Source: Pikeienuella piscinae
GTDB taxonomy: Bacteria; Pseudomonadota; Alphaproteobacteria; Rhodobacterales; Rhodobacteraceae
NCBI RefSeq assembly: GCF_011044155.1
Contig: NZ_CP049056.1
Span: 1,674,001-1,738,000, forward strand
DNA length: 64,000 nucleotides
Direction: 5' to 3'
Part shown: positions 18,154 through 27,343 of the stretch, one piece after another
How positions within the stretch are numbered: position 1 is the stretch's first letter
Layout of the letters: each line of letters begins with the position of its first letter
The notes under the pieces: model-generated
What the model was told of the DNA's origin: nothing
The model's database searches: none
Seen by the model: the letters and a program-made list of their open reading frames with translations, nothing else
Translations under genes and position numbers: made by a program

Positions 18154-18984
18154 ATGATGTTCCTTCCCTTCCTCGCCCTCTTCTTTCTTTTCGCCGGCGC
18201 CGGCGGCTCCAACGCCTGCGGGACGGTCGCGGAGCCGTGCGAGGCCGGCGGCGGCGCCTATGTCGTCGAGATCCCCGCCGCGCCGCCGCCCCATCAGGCA
18301 ATCGTCTTTCTTCATGGCTACGGCGGGACCGGCGCCGGCGTTCTCAGAAACCGCACCATGATCGAGGCCGCGCTGGCGCGCGGCTACGCGGTCGTCGCCC
18401 CGCAGGGCGCGCCACGGCGCGAGGGCGTCGCCGGCGGCGCCTGGAATAGTTTCGCGTCACCGGAGCGGCGGGACGATATCGCGTTCATCAAGGCCGTGGC
18501 GGAGGATTCCGCGGCGCGCTTCGGCCTGGACCGGGGGAAGATGCTGCTCGCCGGTTTTTCCGGCGGCGGCATGATGTCGTGGCGCGTGGCGTGCGACGCG
18601 CCGGAGAGCTTCGACGCCTATGCGCCAATCGCCGGCCTTCTCTGGCGCCCGCTGCCCACCGCCTGCGGGGGACCAGTCAGGATGCTGCATGTCCACGGCT
18701 GGGCGGACCCGGTCGTGCCGCTCGAAGGGCGCGCGGTCGCCGGCGGCCGGATCACGCAGGGCGATCTCTTCGCCGGGCTGGACCTGATGCGCGCCGCGCT
18801 TGGCTGCGCCCGCGACGAGCCTGACGGATACGGCGCGCGCGGCGCCTACCTGCTCCGCCGCTGGACCGACTGCGCGCCGGGCGCGAATCTGGAACTCGCT
18901 CTCCATCCCGCTGGTCACCGAATTCCGTCGGGCTGGGCCTCACTGGCGCTCAACTGGTTCGAAACGCGCCCCGAGAACGACTGA
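18154..18984 (+). CDS. secreted PHB-depolymerase-like esterase (alpha/beta hydrolase)
   Basis: A protein of about 276 residues with a signal peptide (MMFLPFLALFFLFAGAGGSNA). The alpha/beta hydrolase fold of the LpqC/poly(3-hydroxybutyrate) depolymerase family follows. The oxyanion element is IVFLHGYGG, the nucleophile Ser lies in LAGFSGGGMMS, the acid near HVHGWADPVVP, and the His in LHPAGHRIPS. Such enzymes hydrolyse polyesters or ester-linked substrates outside the cytoplasm. ATG 18154 is chosen because an upstream GTG at 18115 would place translation inside the rplS terminator. A phasin gene lies about 3 kb away, but no direct link is shown. Confidence 0.82.
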   Translation: MMFLPFLALFFLFAGAGGSNACGTVAEPCEAGGGAYVVEIPAAPPPHQAIVFLHGYGGTGAGVLRNRTMIEAALARGYAVVAPQGAPRREGVAGGAWNSFASPERRDDIAFIKAVAEDSAARFGLDRGKMLLAGFSGGGMMSWRVACDAPESFDAYAPIAGLLWRPLPTACGGPVRMLHVHGWADPVVPLEGRAVAGGRITQGDLFAGLDLMRAALGCARDEPDGYGARGAYLLRRWTDCAPGANLELALHPAGHRIPSGWASLALNWFETRPEND

Positions 18985-19004
18985 ATAGCGAAGTTGGGAA
19001 CCGG

Positions 19005-19907
19005 TCAGCCCGGCGGCTCCTCCGGTTTCTGGCGATCCTCGATCTTCTTCAGCCACGGCGGCTCGTCATCGGCCAGTTCGGCCTTGATCTGCCCCCAGGT
19101 CACGACAGTGAAGAATACCGTACCGCCGAGAATATTGCCGATCAGCGCGGGAACCATGAAACCGGCCACCGCCTCGCCCGACGAGATGTCGCCCACAAAG
19201 ACGAGGAATGACGCTTCGGTCGCGCCGGCCACGACATGCGCGAAATCGGCCAGCGCGATCAGCCAGGTGATGAGGATGATCATCAGCGGCTTGGCGCCGT
19301 CCGCGTTCGGCATGATCCAGACCAGCGCGGCGATCAGCCAGCCGGCGCCGATTCCGCGCAGCATGGTCTCGGTCCATCCCGGTTCCGTCGCATGCAGGGC
19401 GAGGTCGCGGATCGCCGCCCAGACTTCCGGCTGATAGCCGCCGGTCGCATGAAGGACATAGCCGAAGATACTGGCGCCGATAATGTTGGTGACGAGAACG
19501 AGCGCCCAGAGCCGGACCAGCCGCCAGAGAATGATCCGGTTCGGAGAATCGAGCGCAGGGCAGACGGCGGTGATGGTGTTCTCGGTGAAAAGCTGCATCT
19601 GACCGAGGATCACGATCAGAAAGCCGATGGAATAGCCGAGGCTCTCCACCAGCGGCCGCCATGCGGCGTCCGGAAGGTGCGTGCGAAACAACCCTTCGCC
19701 GAGCACCGAGAACCCGATCGCCAGACCGGCGACGAGGCCGGAAAGAATAAGCGCCGAAGCCGGCCGCGCCAGCTCGGTCTCACCCTGACGGCGCACGACC
19801 TCGAAAATCGCCGGGGGGCGAATCGGCGCCTTGTCCTCGATCGTCTTCAGCTCGTGTTCGTCGAACGCGTCCTCGTTCGCGGATACGTCCGGGTTCTGTC
19901 TGGACAC
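19005..19907 (-). CDS. formate/nitrite transporter family channel (YfdC-like)
   Basis: A membrane protein of about 300 residues of the FNT family. A charged N-terminal segment (DAFDEHELKTIEDKAPIRPP) is followed by six helices carrying FNT-like elements such as GQMQLFTENTITAV and VAGFMVPALIGNILGGTVFF. The C-terminal tail is acidic/proline-rich. The long cytosolic N-terminus resembles the YfdC branch, whose substrate is uncertain. The start is set at GTG 19907 because GGAGG lies 5 bases upstream and a longer frame would run into recR. It is convergent with the esterase gene and follows recR on the same strand. Confidence 0.78.
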   Translation of the reverse strand: MSRQNPDVSANEDAFDEHELKTIEDKAPIRPPAIFEVVRRQGETELARPASALILSGLVAGLAIGFSVLGEGLFRTHLPDAAWRPLVESLGYSIGFLIVILGQMQLFTENTITAVCPALDSPNRIILWRLVRLWALVLVTNIIGASIFGYVLHATGGYQPEVWAAIRDLALHATEPGWTETMLRGIGAGWLIAALVWIMPNADGAKPLMIILITWLIALADFAHVVAGATEASFLVFVGDISSGEAVAGFMVPALIGNILGGTVFFTVVTWGQIKAELADDEPPWLKKIEDRQKPEEPPG

Positions 19908-20004
19908 GTCGACCTCCGGACGATTGGAATTTTCTGCGCCTATCGGCTGATCATCACCTATCCAGAAATTAACGAGCGCCGAAGCATCTGGTTCCCAACG
20001 ATGT

Positions 20005-20622
20005 TCAAAGCGCCTTGCGCGCCATGAGCGCCGCCGAAATCGTGCCATCGTCAAGATAGTCAAGCTCGCCGCCCACCGGGACGCCCTGCGCCAGGGAGGT
20101 GACCGCGACTCCGGCTCCCGATAGCGCGTCGGCGATGTAATGCGCCGTCGTCTGGCCATCGATCGTCGCCCCGAGCGCGAGCACCACTTCGCTCACCTCT
20201 CCGCCGGAGGCCCGGTCGACGAGGCGAGGAATGCGAAGCGCCTCGGGCGTCACCCCGTCCAGCGCCGAAAGCACGCCGCCGAGAACGTGATAGCGGCCGC
20301 GAAACACCGCAGCGCGCTCCATCGCCCAAAGGTCCGCGACGTCCTCGACTACACAGAGCGTCGCCACGTCGCGACGCGGATCGCGGCAGATGGCGCAGAT
20401 GTCGGTCGTGTCGATATTGCCGCAATCGACACAGACCCGTGCCCGCTCCGCCACTTCGGCAAGCGCCCGGGAGAGCGGCAGGAGCATCAGCTCGCGCTTC
20501 TTGACCATTTGCAGAACCGCACGTCGCGCCGAGCGCGGACCGAGCCCGGGCAGTTTCGCCATCAGTTCGATCAATCGCGATATCTCACGCCCAGCCTGGA
20601 TCTCCGGATCGTTCCCGCTCAT
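20005..20622 (-). CDS. recR: recombination protein RecR
   Basis: A RecR of about 205 residues. It has the N-terminal helix-hairpin-helix [18 protein letters not shown], the four-cysteine zinc finger [16 protein letters not shown], and a Toprim domain with [16 protein letters not shown]. RecR with RecO loads RecA at gaps in single-stranded DNA. ATG 20622 ([11 protein letters not shown]) is the likeliest start; ATG 20634 is possible. The usual partners dnaX and the YbaB/EbfC gene are not upstream here, since about 460 bases of non-coding DNA precede it. Confidence 0.95.
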   Translation of the reverse strand: MSGNDPEIQAGREISRLIELMAKLPGLGPRSARRAVLQMVKKRELMLLPLSRALAEVAERARVCVDCGNIDTTDICAICRDPRRDVATLCVVEDVADLWAMERAAVFRGRYHVLGGVLSALDGVTPEALRIPRLVDRASGGEVSEVVLALGATIDGQTTAHYIADALSGAGVAVTSLAQGVPVGGELDYLDDGTISAALMARKAL

Positions 20623-20670
20623 CTTCTTCCCCATCGGACGCGCCCGCGAGATTGCGCGCGCGCTGTGCAT

Positions 20671-21133
20671 GCGGTCAAGTTACGGTGCGAAGGCTGGCCC
20701 CGGCGCGATCACATTCCGCGCCGGCGTCAGACGCGCCGTAGGGTCGGCCGGTGCGACCTGCGACCTATGGAAGCATCCGGCCCGCCCAGTCTGGATTGCG
20801 CCATCATTCCGTCACATTTATGCGCATCGAGCGAATTAGCGCTTGAATCTGGAAGATAATTCGTCAATCTATGCAACCATAGGCGGCAATAGTCGCCTTG
20901 TGTCGAATTATTGTTGGTATTGCAGAAGGGTTTCGCCCAGCTTTTTGGCGTCTTCCTTCGCGTGGTCGCGTGCGTCCTGGTCACGTTCGTTTCAGCGCTT
21001 CCCTCGCGGGCGGCGGAGAAAAAAGAGTCGGCGCGCGCGTGGAGGGGTGCGTCGGCTCTTCAAACTCGATGGTCTGCGCTACCGGGCCTCCGCCCGCGTT
21101 CGCGAAGAACGGTGAGGCCCGAGGCCGAGCGAC
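20671..21133. other. gene-poor stretch between recR and the CsaA-like gene
   Basis: About 460 bases without a supportable gene. It is relatively AT-rich near 20830-20930, where the octamers ATAATTCG and CGAATTAT form a widely spaced inverted repeat around a smaller GGCG...CGCC. A terminator for the CsaA-like gene lies at 21015-21060. Several short frames exist on both strands, including an apparent signal-peptide-like run on the plus strand and a charged run on the minus strand. They are antisense images of each other and neither has a convincing start. Confidence 0.5.
21015..21060 (-). terminator. terminator after the CsaA-like gene
   Basis: Arms 21023-21034 and 21049-21060 form a 12-base-pair stem with two G-T pairs. 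On the minus strand it is followed by CTTTTTTCTCC. It lies 74 bases after the stop of the CsaA-like gene at 21134. Confidence 0.7.
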
Positions 21134-21484
21134 TCAATAGAGTCGGCCGCCGACCGGAACGGGCCGATCCGGCGCGATCAGCATGACCTCTCCCTCTGCG
21201 TCGGGCGCACCGAGGACAAGCACCTCGCTCATGAACTTGCCGATTTGCCGCGGCGGGAAGTTGACCACCGCCATCACCTGTCGACCGACCAGCGCCTCAG
21301 GCGTGTAATTCGCGGTGATCTGGGCCGAACTTTTCCTAACGCCGATTTCCGGGCCGAAATCGACCCATAGCTTGATCGCCGGCTTCCTGGCCTCCGGGAA
21401 GGGTTCGGCGGCGGTGACGACGCCGACCCTGATATCCACTCTCAGAAAATCGTCGAAGTCGAATTCGGTCGCAGTCCCGGCCAT
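21134..21484 (-). CDS. CsaA-like tRNA-binding domain protein
   Basis: A 116-residue single-domain protein with the OB-fold tRNA-binding domain shared by CsaA and the C-termini of MetRS/PheRS. The first strand is DDFLRVDIRVGVVTAAEPF, then KLWVDFGPEIGVRKSSAQIT and VGRQVMAVVNFPPRQIGKFMSEVLVLGA. Bacillus CsaA has chaperone-like, secretion-related activity and binds tRNA in vitro; the role in alphaproteobacteria is uncertain. A terminator follows at 21015-21060. Confidence 0.88.
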   Translation of the reverse strand: MAGTATEFDFDDFLRVDIRVGVVTAAEPFPEARKPAIKLWVDFGPEIGVRKSSAQITANYTPEALVGRQVMAVVNFPPRQIGKFMSEVLVLGAPDAEGEVMLIAPDRPVPVGGRLY

Positions 21485-21625
21485 ACACCCCTCCCGTCTA
21501 TCGCTGGAGCACCGTAATCGCAGGCAGGGAATGGCGAAAGAGCTTCCGAAGCCGCCGCCGTTGCGCTCGCGGCGCCGACCAGGCGCAGCGGCGGCGGCGC
21601 ATACAAACGCCGCCGCGCCTTCGGC

Positions 21626-21645
21626 CGCCTCAATCCTGAGGCGGA
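21626..21645 (-). terminator. hairpin after the phasin gene
   Basis: A perfect 8-base-pair stem (CCGCCTCA / TGAGGCGG) with a 4-base loop lies immediately past the phasin stop. The T-run expected on the minus strand is absent (it continues GGCCGAAGG), so it may act as a weak terminator or an mRNA 3'-end stabiliser. Confidence 0.4.
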
Positions 21646-21649
21646 AATT

Positions 21650-22099
21650 TCAGCGAGTCGAGCCCTTCAGCTCTTCGACGCTCGCGTCGATCCGGGCGCG
21701 GACGATTTCATACGCCTCGGCGTTGGCGCGCCCGGCCGCATCGGCCAACTCCTGCGCATTCGCGACGGCGCGCTCGAATGCTTTCGAGGTCAGCTCGGCC
21801 TGTTTCGACGCGGCGTCGGCGCCCGGCTCGGCCTTCGCGAGTTCGGCGATCTGCGCCTGCGCCGCCTTCATCGTTTCCTGAAAGATCGCGACCTGCTTCT
21901 CGAAGAGGTCTTGATACCCGGCGGCCGCGGCCTTCTGCGCGGTGACCAACGCTTCCATGTTCTTCTGCTGCGCGGCAAGGAGCGCGCTCTTGTCGAACCC
22001 CTTCATGGAGGAAAAATCGAAGAACTTCGTCGGGTCCATCGATGTGAACATCTCGGTGAACTTCGTCGGATCGAAGGGATTTGCGCCGGCGCTGAACAT
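21650..22099 (-). CDS. phasin family protein
   Basis: A 149-residue, mostly helical protein with the phasin (PhaP) pattern. The N-terminal DPTKFTEMFTSMDPTKFFDF is followed by a long amphipathic helix, LLAAQQKNMEALVTAQKAAAAGYQDLFEKQ, and an Ala-rich coiled-coil region with EIVRARIDASVEELKG. Phasins coat polyhydroxyalkanoate granules and control their size and number. Its presence, together with the nearby esterase, suggests that the organism stores PHA (inference). pha synthase genes are not in the window. Confidence 0.88.
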   Translation of the reverse strand: MFSAGANPFDPTKFTEMFTSMDPTKFFDFSSMKGFDKSALLAAQQKNMEALVTAQKAAAAGYQDLFEKQVAIFQETMKAAQAQIAELAKAEPGADAASKQAELTSKAFERAVANAQELADAAGRANAEAYEIVRARIDASVEELKGSTR

Positions 22100-22202
22100 T
22101 TCTTAGCTCCTGTCCTGAATCATCGCGGCGTCGCTGCCGCTCCCATCGCATATTGTGCGACGCACCATAAAATCAAGCATTGCTGCACTGCACAATTTTA
22201 TT

Positions 22203-22706
22203 TCACGCCCGCCCGACTGCGTCCGACATGGCGATCGCCAGCGCCGCTTCCGCCGATTCCTCGCCCCAGGCGACGAGCTGGAACGCGGGGTAGAACCGTT
22301 CCGCCGCGCTGACCGCGCCACGCAGCATCGCGTCGATCTGCGACGCCGTCGCGACCGCACCGCCCGCGAGGGTCAGCCCGTAGCGGAACACCATCAGCTT
22401 CTGCTCATCCCAGAGATTGAAGCAGCCCGACCAGATCAGATCGTTCGCCCTGTCGAGCAGCAGCGCCAGTTCCGCCCGCCGCTCGGCCGGCGGGTCCATT
22501 TCGAAGGTCGAAATCAGGCGCAGCGTCTCGTCGCGCCCACACCAGGCGAGAGTGAGCGAATAGGTCCGCCAGACACCCTCCACCGCCATCGCGATCTGAT
22601 CCTCGCCAACGCGATCGAACTCCCAGTCGCGCCGCTCCGCCAGCGTCTCGACGATATCGATGGGGTTGAGGTCGTCTGTGTTGAAATCATGCTCGACGGC
22701 TTCCAT
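22203..22706 (-). CDS. YbjN domain-containing protein
   Basis: A 167-residue protein with the YbjN sensory-transduction-like domain, a fold related to type III secretion chaperones. Indicative segments are DIVETLAERRDWEFDRVGEDQIAMAV, CGRDETLRLISTFEMDPPAER and FRYGLTLAGGAVATASQIDAML. E. coli YbjN affects motility and stress responses; biochemical function is unknown. It is on the same strand as the ABC membrane-domain gene and ubiK, 158 bases downstream of the former. Confidence 0.85.
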   Translation of the reverse strand: MEAVEHDFNTDDLNPIDIVETLAERRDWEFDRVGEDQIAMAVEGVWRTYSLTLAWCGRDETLRLISTFEMDPPAERRAELALLLDRANDLIWSGCFNLWDEQKLMVFRYGLTLAGGAVATASQIDAMLRGAVSAAERFYPAFQLVAWGEESAEAALAIAMSDAVGRA

Positions 22707-22864
22707 GCCTCGTGCTCCCGTGGTTGCGGCCCGGCGAGGTTGCCCGCCCCGCGAGGGCTTGTTGGGATGCCAACGGGTCGTGGTTGTCTACTCCAGACCC
22801 TACGAAATATGGTGCAGCACGCTCGCCGGCCCGTCCAGCAATTTTTTGCCCGAGTTTGTGGGGT

Positions 22865-23839
22865 TCATCGGTCTGATGAGCTTGACGAGGTCATCCACTC
22901 CGCCACCATGTCGTGGCGCACGCCCGCCTCCGCCGCTTCCCGATAAAACGCGATCAGCTGGCGCACCGGCTCAGCGAGCCGGTTGAACCCTCCGACGAAG
23001 GAGATGATGACGCCGACCGTGCTCTGACCGGCGATGACCATGAGGCCGCCGACGACCAGCACCGCGACCGGCGCAGCCGCATTGAGAAGATTGAGGCCGG
23101 CCTTCAGCATCGTCTTCCACAGCACGAAGGTCATCCGGTTTCTGAATAGATGACCGGTTCGAATCTTCATCTCCTTGCGGTCGGGCGGAGCCTCGTCGCC
23201 GATGGCGGCGGCGTAGCGCCGTTTCAACCGCACCTGGATGGAGATCAAACGGTTCAGCCGGCGCTGCATCAGCGGCGCGAGCACCGCCTGAGGCGCAAGA
23301 AGCGCGAGCCCGCACAGCGCGACGGCGGGTTGAACATAGAACATGTAGCCAAGCCCGCCGAGCAACATCGCGGCGTTGGCCAGCGCCTGACTGGGCGCCG
23401 CGCCGGCGAAGCCGCCAAGCGCCTCGACCTCGATCGAAAGCACGTTGACGATATCGCGGCCCTCGCCATTCGGGCTCGGCTCATCGCCCCTGAGCCGCCA
23501 GAGATGCCTGCGCGTATAAATGATGGCGCTTTCGCTCATCCAGCTCTGAAGCATGGCGAGCGCGAATTTGGACGCCTGATGAAGGAGGATGACGCCGAGA
23601 TAGATCAGCCCGAGCGTGATGACGAGGCCGCCGTCGCTCTTCATCACGCCATCGTCGATCAGACGGCGCTGCAATTCGATCGGCGCCAGCGCCAGTCCGG
23701 TGACGACGAGGCTGAGTCCGCAGGCCACGATCTGCCAGCACCCCGTCATGCGGACCACAAACGTCCGGAGGCTGGAGGCCGGGCTGTCGTCGCCGGAACG
23801 CTCGATCCGGCGCGGACGGAACCGGATCCGCGCCGTCAT
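22865..23839 (-). CDS. ABC exporter transmembrane domain without ATPase domain
   Basis: A 324-residue protein corresponding to the membrane domain of an ABC exporter. A basic N-terminus is followed by helices GCWQIVACGLSLVVTGLAL, LVITLGLIYLGVILLHQ, an extended cytosolic region, and late helices VAVLVVGGLMVIAGQSTVGVIISFVGGF. The latter resembles the last helices before the nucleotide-binding domain. No Walker A or LSGGQ motif exists in the protein, and the frame ends shortly after RLAEPVRQLIAFYREAAEA. A partner ATPase is not encoded nearby. It starts 10 bases after ubiK. It could be a regulatory or scaffold protein, or use an unlinked ATPase. Confidence 0.75.
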   Translation of the reverse strand: MTARIRFRPRRIERSGDDSPASSLRTFVVRMTGCWQIVACGLSLVVTGLALAPIELQRRLIDDGVMKSDGGLVITLGLIYLGVILLHQASKFALAMLQSWMSESAIIYTRRHLWRLRGDEPSPNGEGRDIVNVLSIEVEALGGFAGAAPSQALANAAMLLGGLGYMFYVQPAVALCGLALLAPQAVLAPLMQRRLNRLISIQVRLKRRYAAAIGDEAPPDRKEMKIRTGHLFRNRMTFVLWKTMLKAGLNLLNAAAPVAVLVVGGLMVIAGQSTVGVIISFVGGFNRLAEPVRQLIAFYREAAEAGVRHDMVAEWMTSSSSSDR

Positions 23840-23849
23840 CCGGTGACGA

Positions 23850-24098
23850 TCAGCTATCGCGCCCGGCCTCGAGCGCGGCGATCCGGGCTTCGAGGGCCTC
23901 GTTCTCCTCCCGCGCCTTCTGCGCCATCTCGCGCACCGCCTCGAACTCCTCGCGCGTGACGAGATCCATCTCGCGCAGAAGCCGCTCCAGCCGCTGGCGC
24001 ATCACGGTCTCCGCCTCGTCCTTCACGCCCTGCGCGACGCCGGCCGCGTTGGTCATCAGTTGCGAGATATCGTCAAGTATCTTGCTGCGGCCCTGCAT
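23850..24098 (-). CDS. UbiK/BMFP family ubiquinone biosynthesis accessory factor
   Basis: An 82-residue coiled-coil protein of the BMFP/UbiK family. An N-terminal helix [25 protein letters not shown] is followed by [32 protein letters not shown], the typical C-terminal heptad zipper. UbiK helps assemble the ubiquinone-synthesis complex and binds lipids in E. coli. It is divergent from lgt and directly precedes the ABC membrane-domain gene, 10 bases apart. Confidence 0.85.
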   Translation of the reverse strand: MQGRSKILDDISQLMTNAAGVAQGVKDEAETVMRQRLERLLREMDLVTREEFEAVREMAQKAREENEALEARIAALEAGRDS

Positions 24099-24209
24099 CG
24101 GCTGATCCTTTCATCGCTACCCGAGTATATGGCCCGGCCGCCCGCGTCGGGCAAGCGCTTGACCTTGGCCGGGCCGCGCACCAGAACGCCGCGGAGCAGG
24201 AGAAGCCGC

Positions 24210-25067
24210 ATGCCCCTCGTCATTCCCTACCCGGACATCGACCCGGTTCTGGTGACTATCGAACTCTTCGGTCTTTCCCTGCCGATCCGATGGTACGCGC
24301 TGGCCTATCTCGGAGGGTTGCTGATCGGACTCGCGCTCTTCCGGCGGCTGATCGCGCGCCCCTCGCTCTGGCCGGGGGACGTCGCGCCGCTCAACCGCGA
24401 GCAGGCGGAGTCGTTGCTGACCTGGATGGTGTTCGGCGTCATCCTCGGCGGACGGCTCGGTTTCGTGCTTTTCTACCAGCCGGGCCATTATCTCGCCCAT
24501 CCCGGCGAGATCCTTCAGGTCTGGTCCGGCGGCATGTCGTTTCACGGCGGCTTTCTCGGAGTGGCGACGGCGCTGATCCTCTTCTGCCGGCTGCATCAGG
24601 CGCCGCTCTTGCAGATCACCGACGGCGTCGCGGCGGTGGCGCCGGTCGGCCTCCTTCTCGGCAGAATCGCGAACTTCATCAATGGCGAGCTTTGGGGCCG
24701 GACCACCGAAGCGCCCTGGGGCATGGTCTTTCCAGGCGCGGGCGATATCCCCCGCCACCCGAGCCAGCTCTATGAGGCGGCGCTAGAAGGCGCGCTTCTC
24801 TTCGCGCTTCTCTGGCTTCTCGCGACGCGGCGCGGCTGGCTGAAGCGCCCCGGGCTGGTCACCGGCCTGTTCTTCATCGGCTACGGCGCGGCGCGGGCCT
24901 TCGTCGAGCTTTTCCGCGAGCCCGACGCGCTATTCTTCGGGCCCGGCAACCCCTATGGCCACGCCATCCGGTTCACGGCGGAATACGGGCTCACCATGGG
25001 TCAGGTGCTTTCGCTGCCGATGATCCTGATCGGATTTGGCCTTTGGGCCTTCACGCGCCGGCGATGA
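24210..25067 (+). CDS. lgt: phosphatidylglycerol-prolipoprotein diacylglyceryl transferase
   Basis: A 285-residue inner-membrane enzyme with about seven helices that attaches diacylglycerol to the lipobox cysteine of prolipoproteins. Diagnostic motifs are [22 protein letters not shown], the Lgt signature [15 protein letters not shown] with its essential Arg and Asn, and [12 protein letters not shown] 24210 follows AGCAGGAGA. The stop overlaps the next gene's start as ATGA at 25064-25067. The block lgt, MidA-like methyltransferase, pgeF is a coupled operon. Confidence 0.97.
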   Translation: MPLVIPYPDIDPVLVTIELFGLSLPIRWYALAYLGGLLIGLALFRRLIARPSLWPGDVAPLNREQAESLLTWMVFGVILGGRLGFVLFYQPGHYLAHPGEILQVWSGGMSFHGGFLGVATALILFCRLHQAPLLQITDGVAAVAPVGLLLGRIANFINGELWGRTTEAPWGMVFPGAGDIPRHPSQLYEAALEGALLFALLWLLATRRGWLKRPGLVTGLFFIGYGAARAFVELFREPDALFFGPGNPYGHAIRFTAEYGLTMGQVLSLPMILIGFGLWAFTRRR

Positions 25068-26128
25068 CGCCGCTGGAGACGATCATCCGTCGGGAGATAA
25101 CCCTGAACGGGCCGATGACGCTGCATGACTTCATGGCGCTCTGCCTCGCCCATCCCGAGCATGGATATTACACCACCCGCGACCCGCTCGGCGCGAGCGG
25201 CGATTTCACCACCGCGCCCGAGATCAGCCAGATGTTCGGCGAAATGATCGGCCTCGCGCTGGCCGAAACCTGGGCCGGAGCGGGCCGCCCGACGCCTTTT
25301 CGCCTGGTCGAGCTCGGCCCCGGCCGCGGTCAGTTGGCGGCGGACGCGCTTCGCGCCGCGCGCGCCCTGCCCGGCTTCGTAGATGCAGCCGACGCCTGGC
25401 TGGTGGAAATCTCGCCAAGGCTTCGCGCCGAGCAGAAGCGGCGCGTTCCCGGCGCCAGCTGGGCGGCGCGGCTCGATGACGTTCCGGACGGGCCGCTGTT
25501 TCTCATCGCCAACGAGTTCTTCGACGCGCTGCCGGTCCGGCAATATGTGATGACGTCGAACGGCTGGGCCGAGCGGATGGTCGGCCTTTCCGGAGATACG
25601 CTCGCCGCCGGGCTTCGCCACACGCGCCTCCCCCTCGGCGCCGCGCCGGAGGGCGCGATCCGCGAGCGTAATCCCGGCAGCGCCGCAATCGCCGGGGCGC
25701 TCGGCGCGCGCATCGCGCGCGACGGCGGCGCCGCAATCATCATCGATTATGGCTACGGCGAAACCTCGCCGATGGGCGCCGACACGGTTCAGGCGCTCCG
25801 GAGCCACCGCTACGCCGACCCGCTGAGCGACCCCGGCCTGGCGGACCTGACCGCGCATGTCGATTTCGAAGCTCTCGCGGCGGCGGCGGGATCAGCGGGC
25901 GCCGCCGCGTCCGCGCTGGTTCCGCAAGGCGAATGGCTCGCGCGGCTCGGCATCGGCGCGCGCGCCGAAGCTTTGGCGCGCGCGCGCCCCGACCAGGCCG
26001 AAACCATCGCCGCCGCGCTTCACCGCTTGACCGATCCGGCCGAGATGGGGACGCTCTTCAAGGCGCTGGCGATCTTTCCGCCCGGATCGCCGCCGCCGCC
26101 CGGATTCGAGACGGAGAGCGCCTCATGA
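25064..26128 (+). CDS. SAM-dependent methyltransferase, MidA/NDUFAF7 family
   Basis: A 354-residue protein starting [24 protein letters not shown]. It belongs to the family of mitochondrial NDUFAF7, which methylates an arginine of the NDUFS2 subunit of complex I. Family markers are [29 protein letters not shown], the SAM-binding [19 protein letters not shown], and [17 protein letters not shown]. In bacteria the target is probably the homologous complex I subunit (inference). Both ends overlap neighbours by ATGA (25064 and 26125), so it is coupled to lgt and pgeF. Confidence 0.9.
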   Translation: MTPLETIIRREITLNGPMTLHDFMALCLAHPEHGYYTTRDPLGASGDFTTAPEISQMFGEMIGLALAETWAGAGRPTPFRLVELGPGRGQLAADALRAARALPGFVDAADAWLVEISPRLRAEQKRRVPGASWAARLDDVPDGPLFLIANEFFDALPVRQYVMTSNGWAERMVGLSGDTLAAGLRHTRLPLGAAPEGAIRERNPGSAAIAGALGARIARDGGAAIIIDYGYGETSPMGADTVQALRSHRYADPLSDPGLADLTAHVDFEALAAAAGSAGAAASALVPQGEWLARLGIGARAEALARARPDQAETIAAALHRLTDPAEMGTLFKALAIFPPGSPPPPGFETESAS

Positions 26129-26883
26129 CCCTCGCCCCGATACGAACAGACGCCATCAAGGCGCCACACGGGTTCTTCACCCGCGCCGGCGGCGTGTCGG
26201 CGGGGATCTACGCGGGGCTGAATTGCGGCCCGGGCTCTCGCGACGATCCCGCCGCGGTGGCCGAGAACCGCGCTCTGGTCGCCGCTCATCTCGGCGCGCG
26301 CGAGCTTCTTTCACTCCATCAGGTCCACTCGCCCGATGTCGTCGTCGTCGCTGCACCCTGGGCCGGGGAGCGACCGAAGGCGGATGCGATGGCGACGCGA
26401 ACGCCCGGCCTCGCGCTTGGCGTCCTCACCGCCGATTGCGCGCCAGTGCTTTTGGAGGATCCCGAAGCGGGCGTGATCGGCGCCGCCCATGCCGGATGGC
26501 GCGGCGCACTAGCCGGAGTCACCGACCGGACCATCGAGGCGATGGAGACGCTCGGCGCCGGGCGCGGCCGCATCAGCGCCGCGATCGGCCCGGTGATCAG
26601 CCAGCGCGCCTATGAGGTCGGGCCGGAATTCATGGATGAATTCGTCGCCGAGGACCCTGAAACCACGCGCTTTTTCGCCGGCGGCGCCGGCGACCGCGTG
26701 CAGTTCGACCTTCCCGGCTATCTGCTGGCGCGCCTGCGCGCCGCCGGGATCGCGGAGGCCGCATGGACCGGCCACTGCACCTTTTCCGACGAGAAACGCT
26801 TCTACTCCTACCGTCGCGCGATGCATCGGGGTGAGAAGGATTACGGACGTCTCGTCTCGGTCGTCATGCTCCCCGGCGCCTGA
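26125..26883 (+). CDS. pgeF: peptidoglycan editing factor / purine nucleoside phosphorylase family
   Basis: A 252-residue YfiH/DUF152 protein (laccase domain). Zinc-binding and core motifs are LSLHQVHSPDVV, LTADCAPVLLEDPEAGVIGAAHAGWRGAL, and GHCTFSDEKRFYSYRR. YfiH proteins were called polyphenol oxidases; E. coli PgeF removes wrongly incorporated serine from peptidoglycan precursors and relatives act as purine nucleoside phosphorylases. It is the last gene of the lgt operon, overlapping the methyltransferase by ATGA. Confidence 0.92.
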   Translation: MTLAPIRTDAIKAPHGFFTRAGGVSAGIYAGLNCGPGSRDDPAAVAENRALVAAHLGARELLSLHQVHSPDVVVVAAPWAGERPKADAMATRTPGLALGVLTADCAPVLLEDPEAGVIGAAHAGWRGALAGVTDRTIEAMETLGAGRGRISAAIGPVISQRAYEVGPEFMDEFVAEDPETTRFFAGGAGDRVQFDLPGYLLARLRAAGIAEAAWTGHCTFSDEKRFYSYRRAMHRGEKDYGRLVSVVMLPGA

Positions 26884-27343
26884 AGTGCCGCATTTCGCAG
26901 CAACCGCTCTTGAAACCCGCCGCGAGGGGCTCCGCGCTGAAATGTCGTCGCGCGTGCTTGGCGCGGCGCTCATTTTCGCGCACGAACGCCGATACCGGGC
27001 GATCCGCCGCGACGCCTTCCGCTACAGTTTTTTCCAGCGCCTCGTTATCGACCAAGCGGGCGACGCGCCGCCGACCCGGTCAGCGGATCAGCGCCCGGCC
27101 CGCCCGGCCTCACTTCTGACCAGTGTCCGCGTGTGGATGGACGTCGCCGAACCCGACCCGAAAGGCGATCCCGCCGATCTTCTCGACGCGCGAGGGTTGG
27201 CCGGAAAACGACCCGGGGTCGGCGCTGACGCGCATGACATCACCGTGCGCTTGGGACGTGGCGATGACGCCGGGCGGACTGCCCCCGATCGCAGGAACAT
27301 GCGCCGGGCCGCCCTCCGCGCCCTCGCTCGGATCGCCGCTCCG
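26884..27343 (+). other. 460-base stretch between pgeF and the secreted protein
   Basis: No recognisable gene. The plus-strand frame of the downstream secreted protein stays open back through most of this stretch, but the encoded sequence is Arg/Pro/Asp-rich and matches nothing I know. A terminator for the lgt operon and a promoter for the next gene are expected here, but no clear hairpin with a T-run or consensus promoter was seen. Confidence 0.4.

Noticed and set aside
21061-21133. A tRNA-like stretch (GGTAGCGCA...) upstream of recR on the minus strand
   Set aside because: I could not build acceptor, anticodon and T-arms around it; no GTTCGAATC-type T-loop is present.
20908-21186. Apparent signal peptide on plus and charged protein tail on minus between recR and the CsaA-like gene
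   Set aside because: The two are reverse images of one sequence. The minus run has no start codon, and the plus run starts at TTG without a ribosome site. Neither can be supported.
26884-27298. In-frame upstream extension of the secreted protein at 27344
   Set aside because: The open frame would add about 200 Arg/Pro/Asp-rich residues before a clean signal peptide, and would start inside pgeF. It is probably chance openness.
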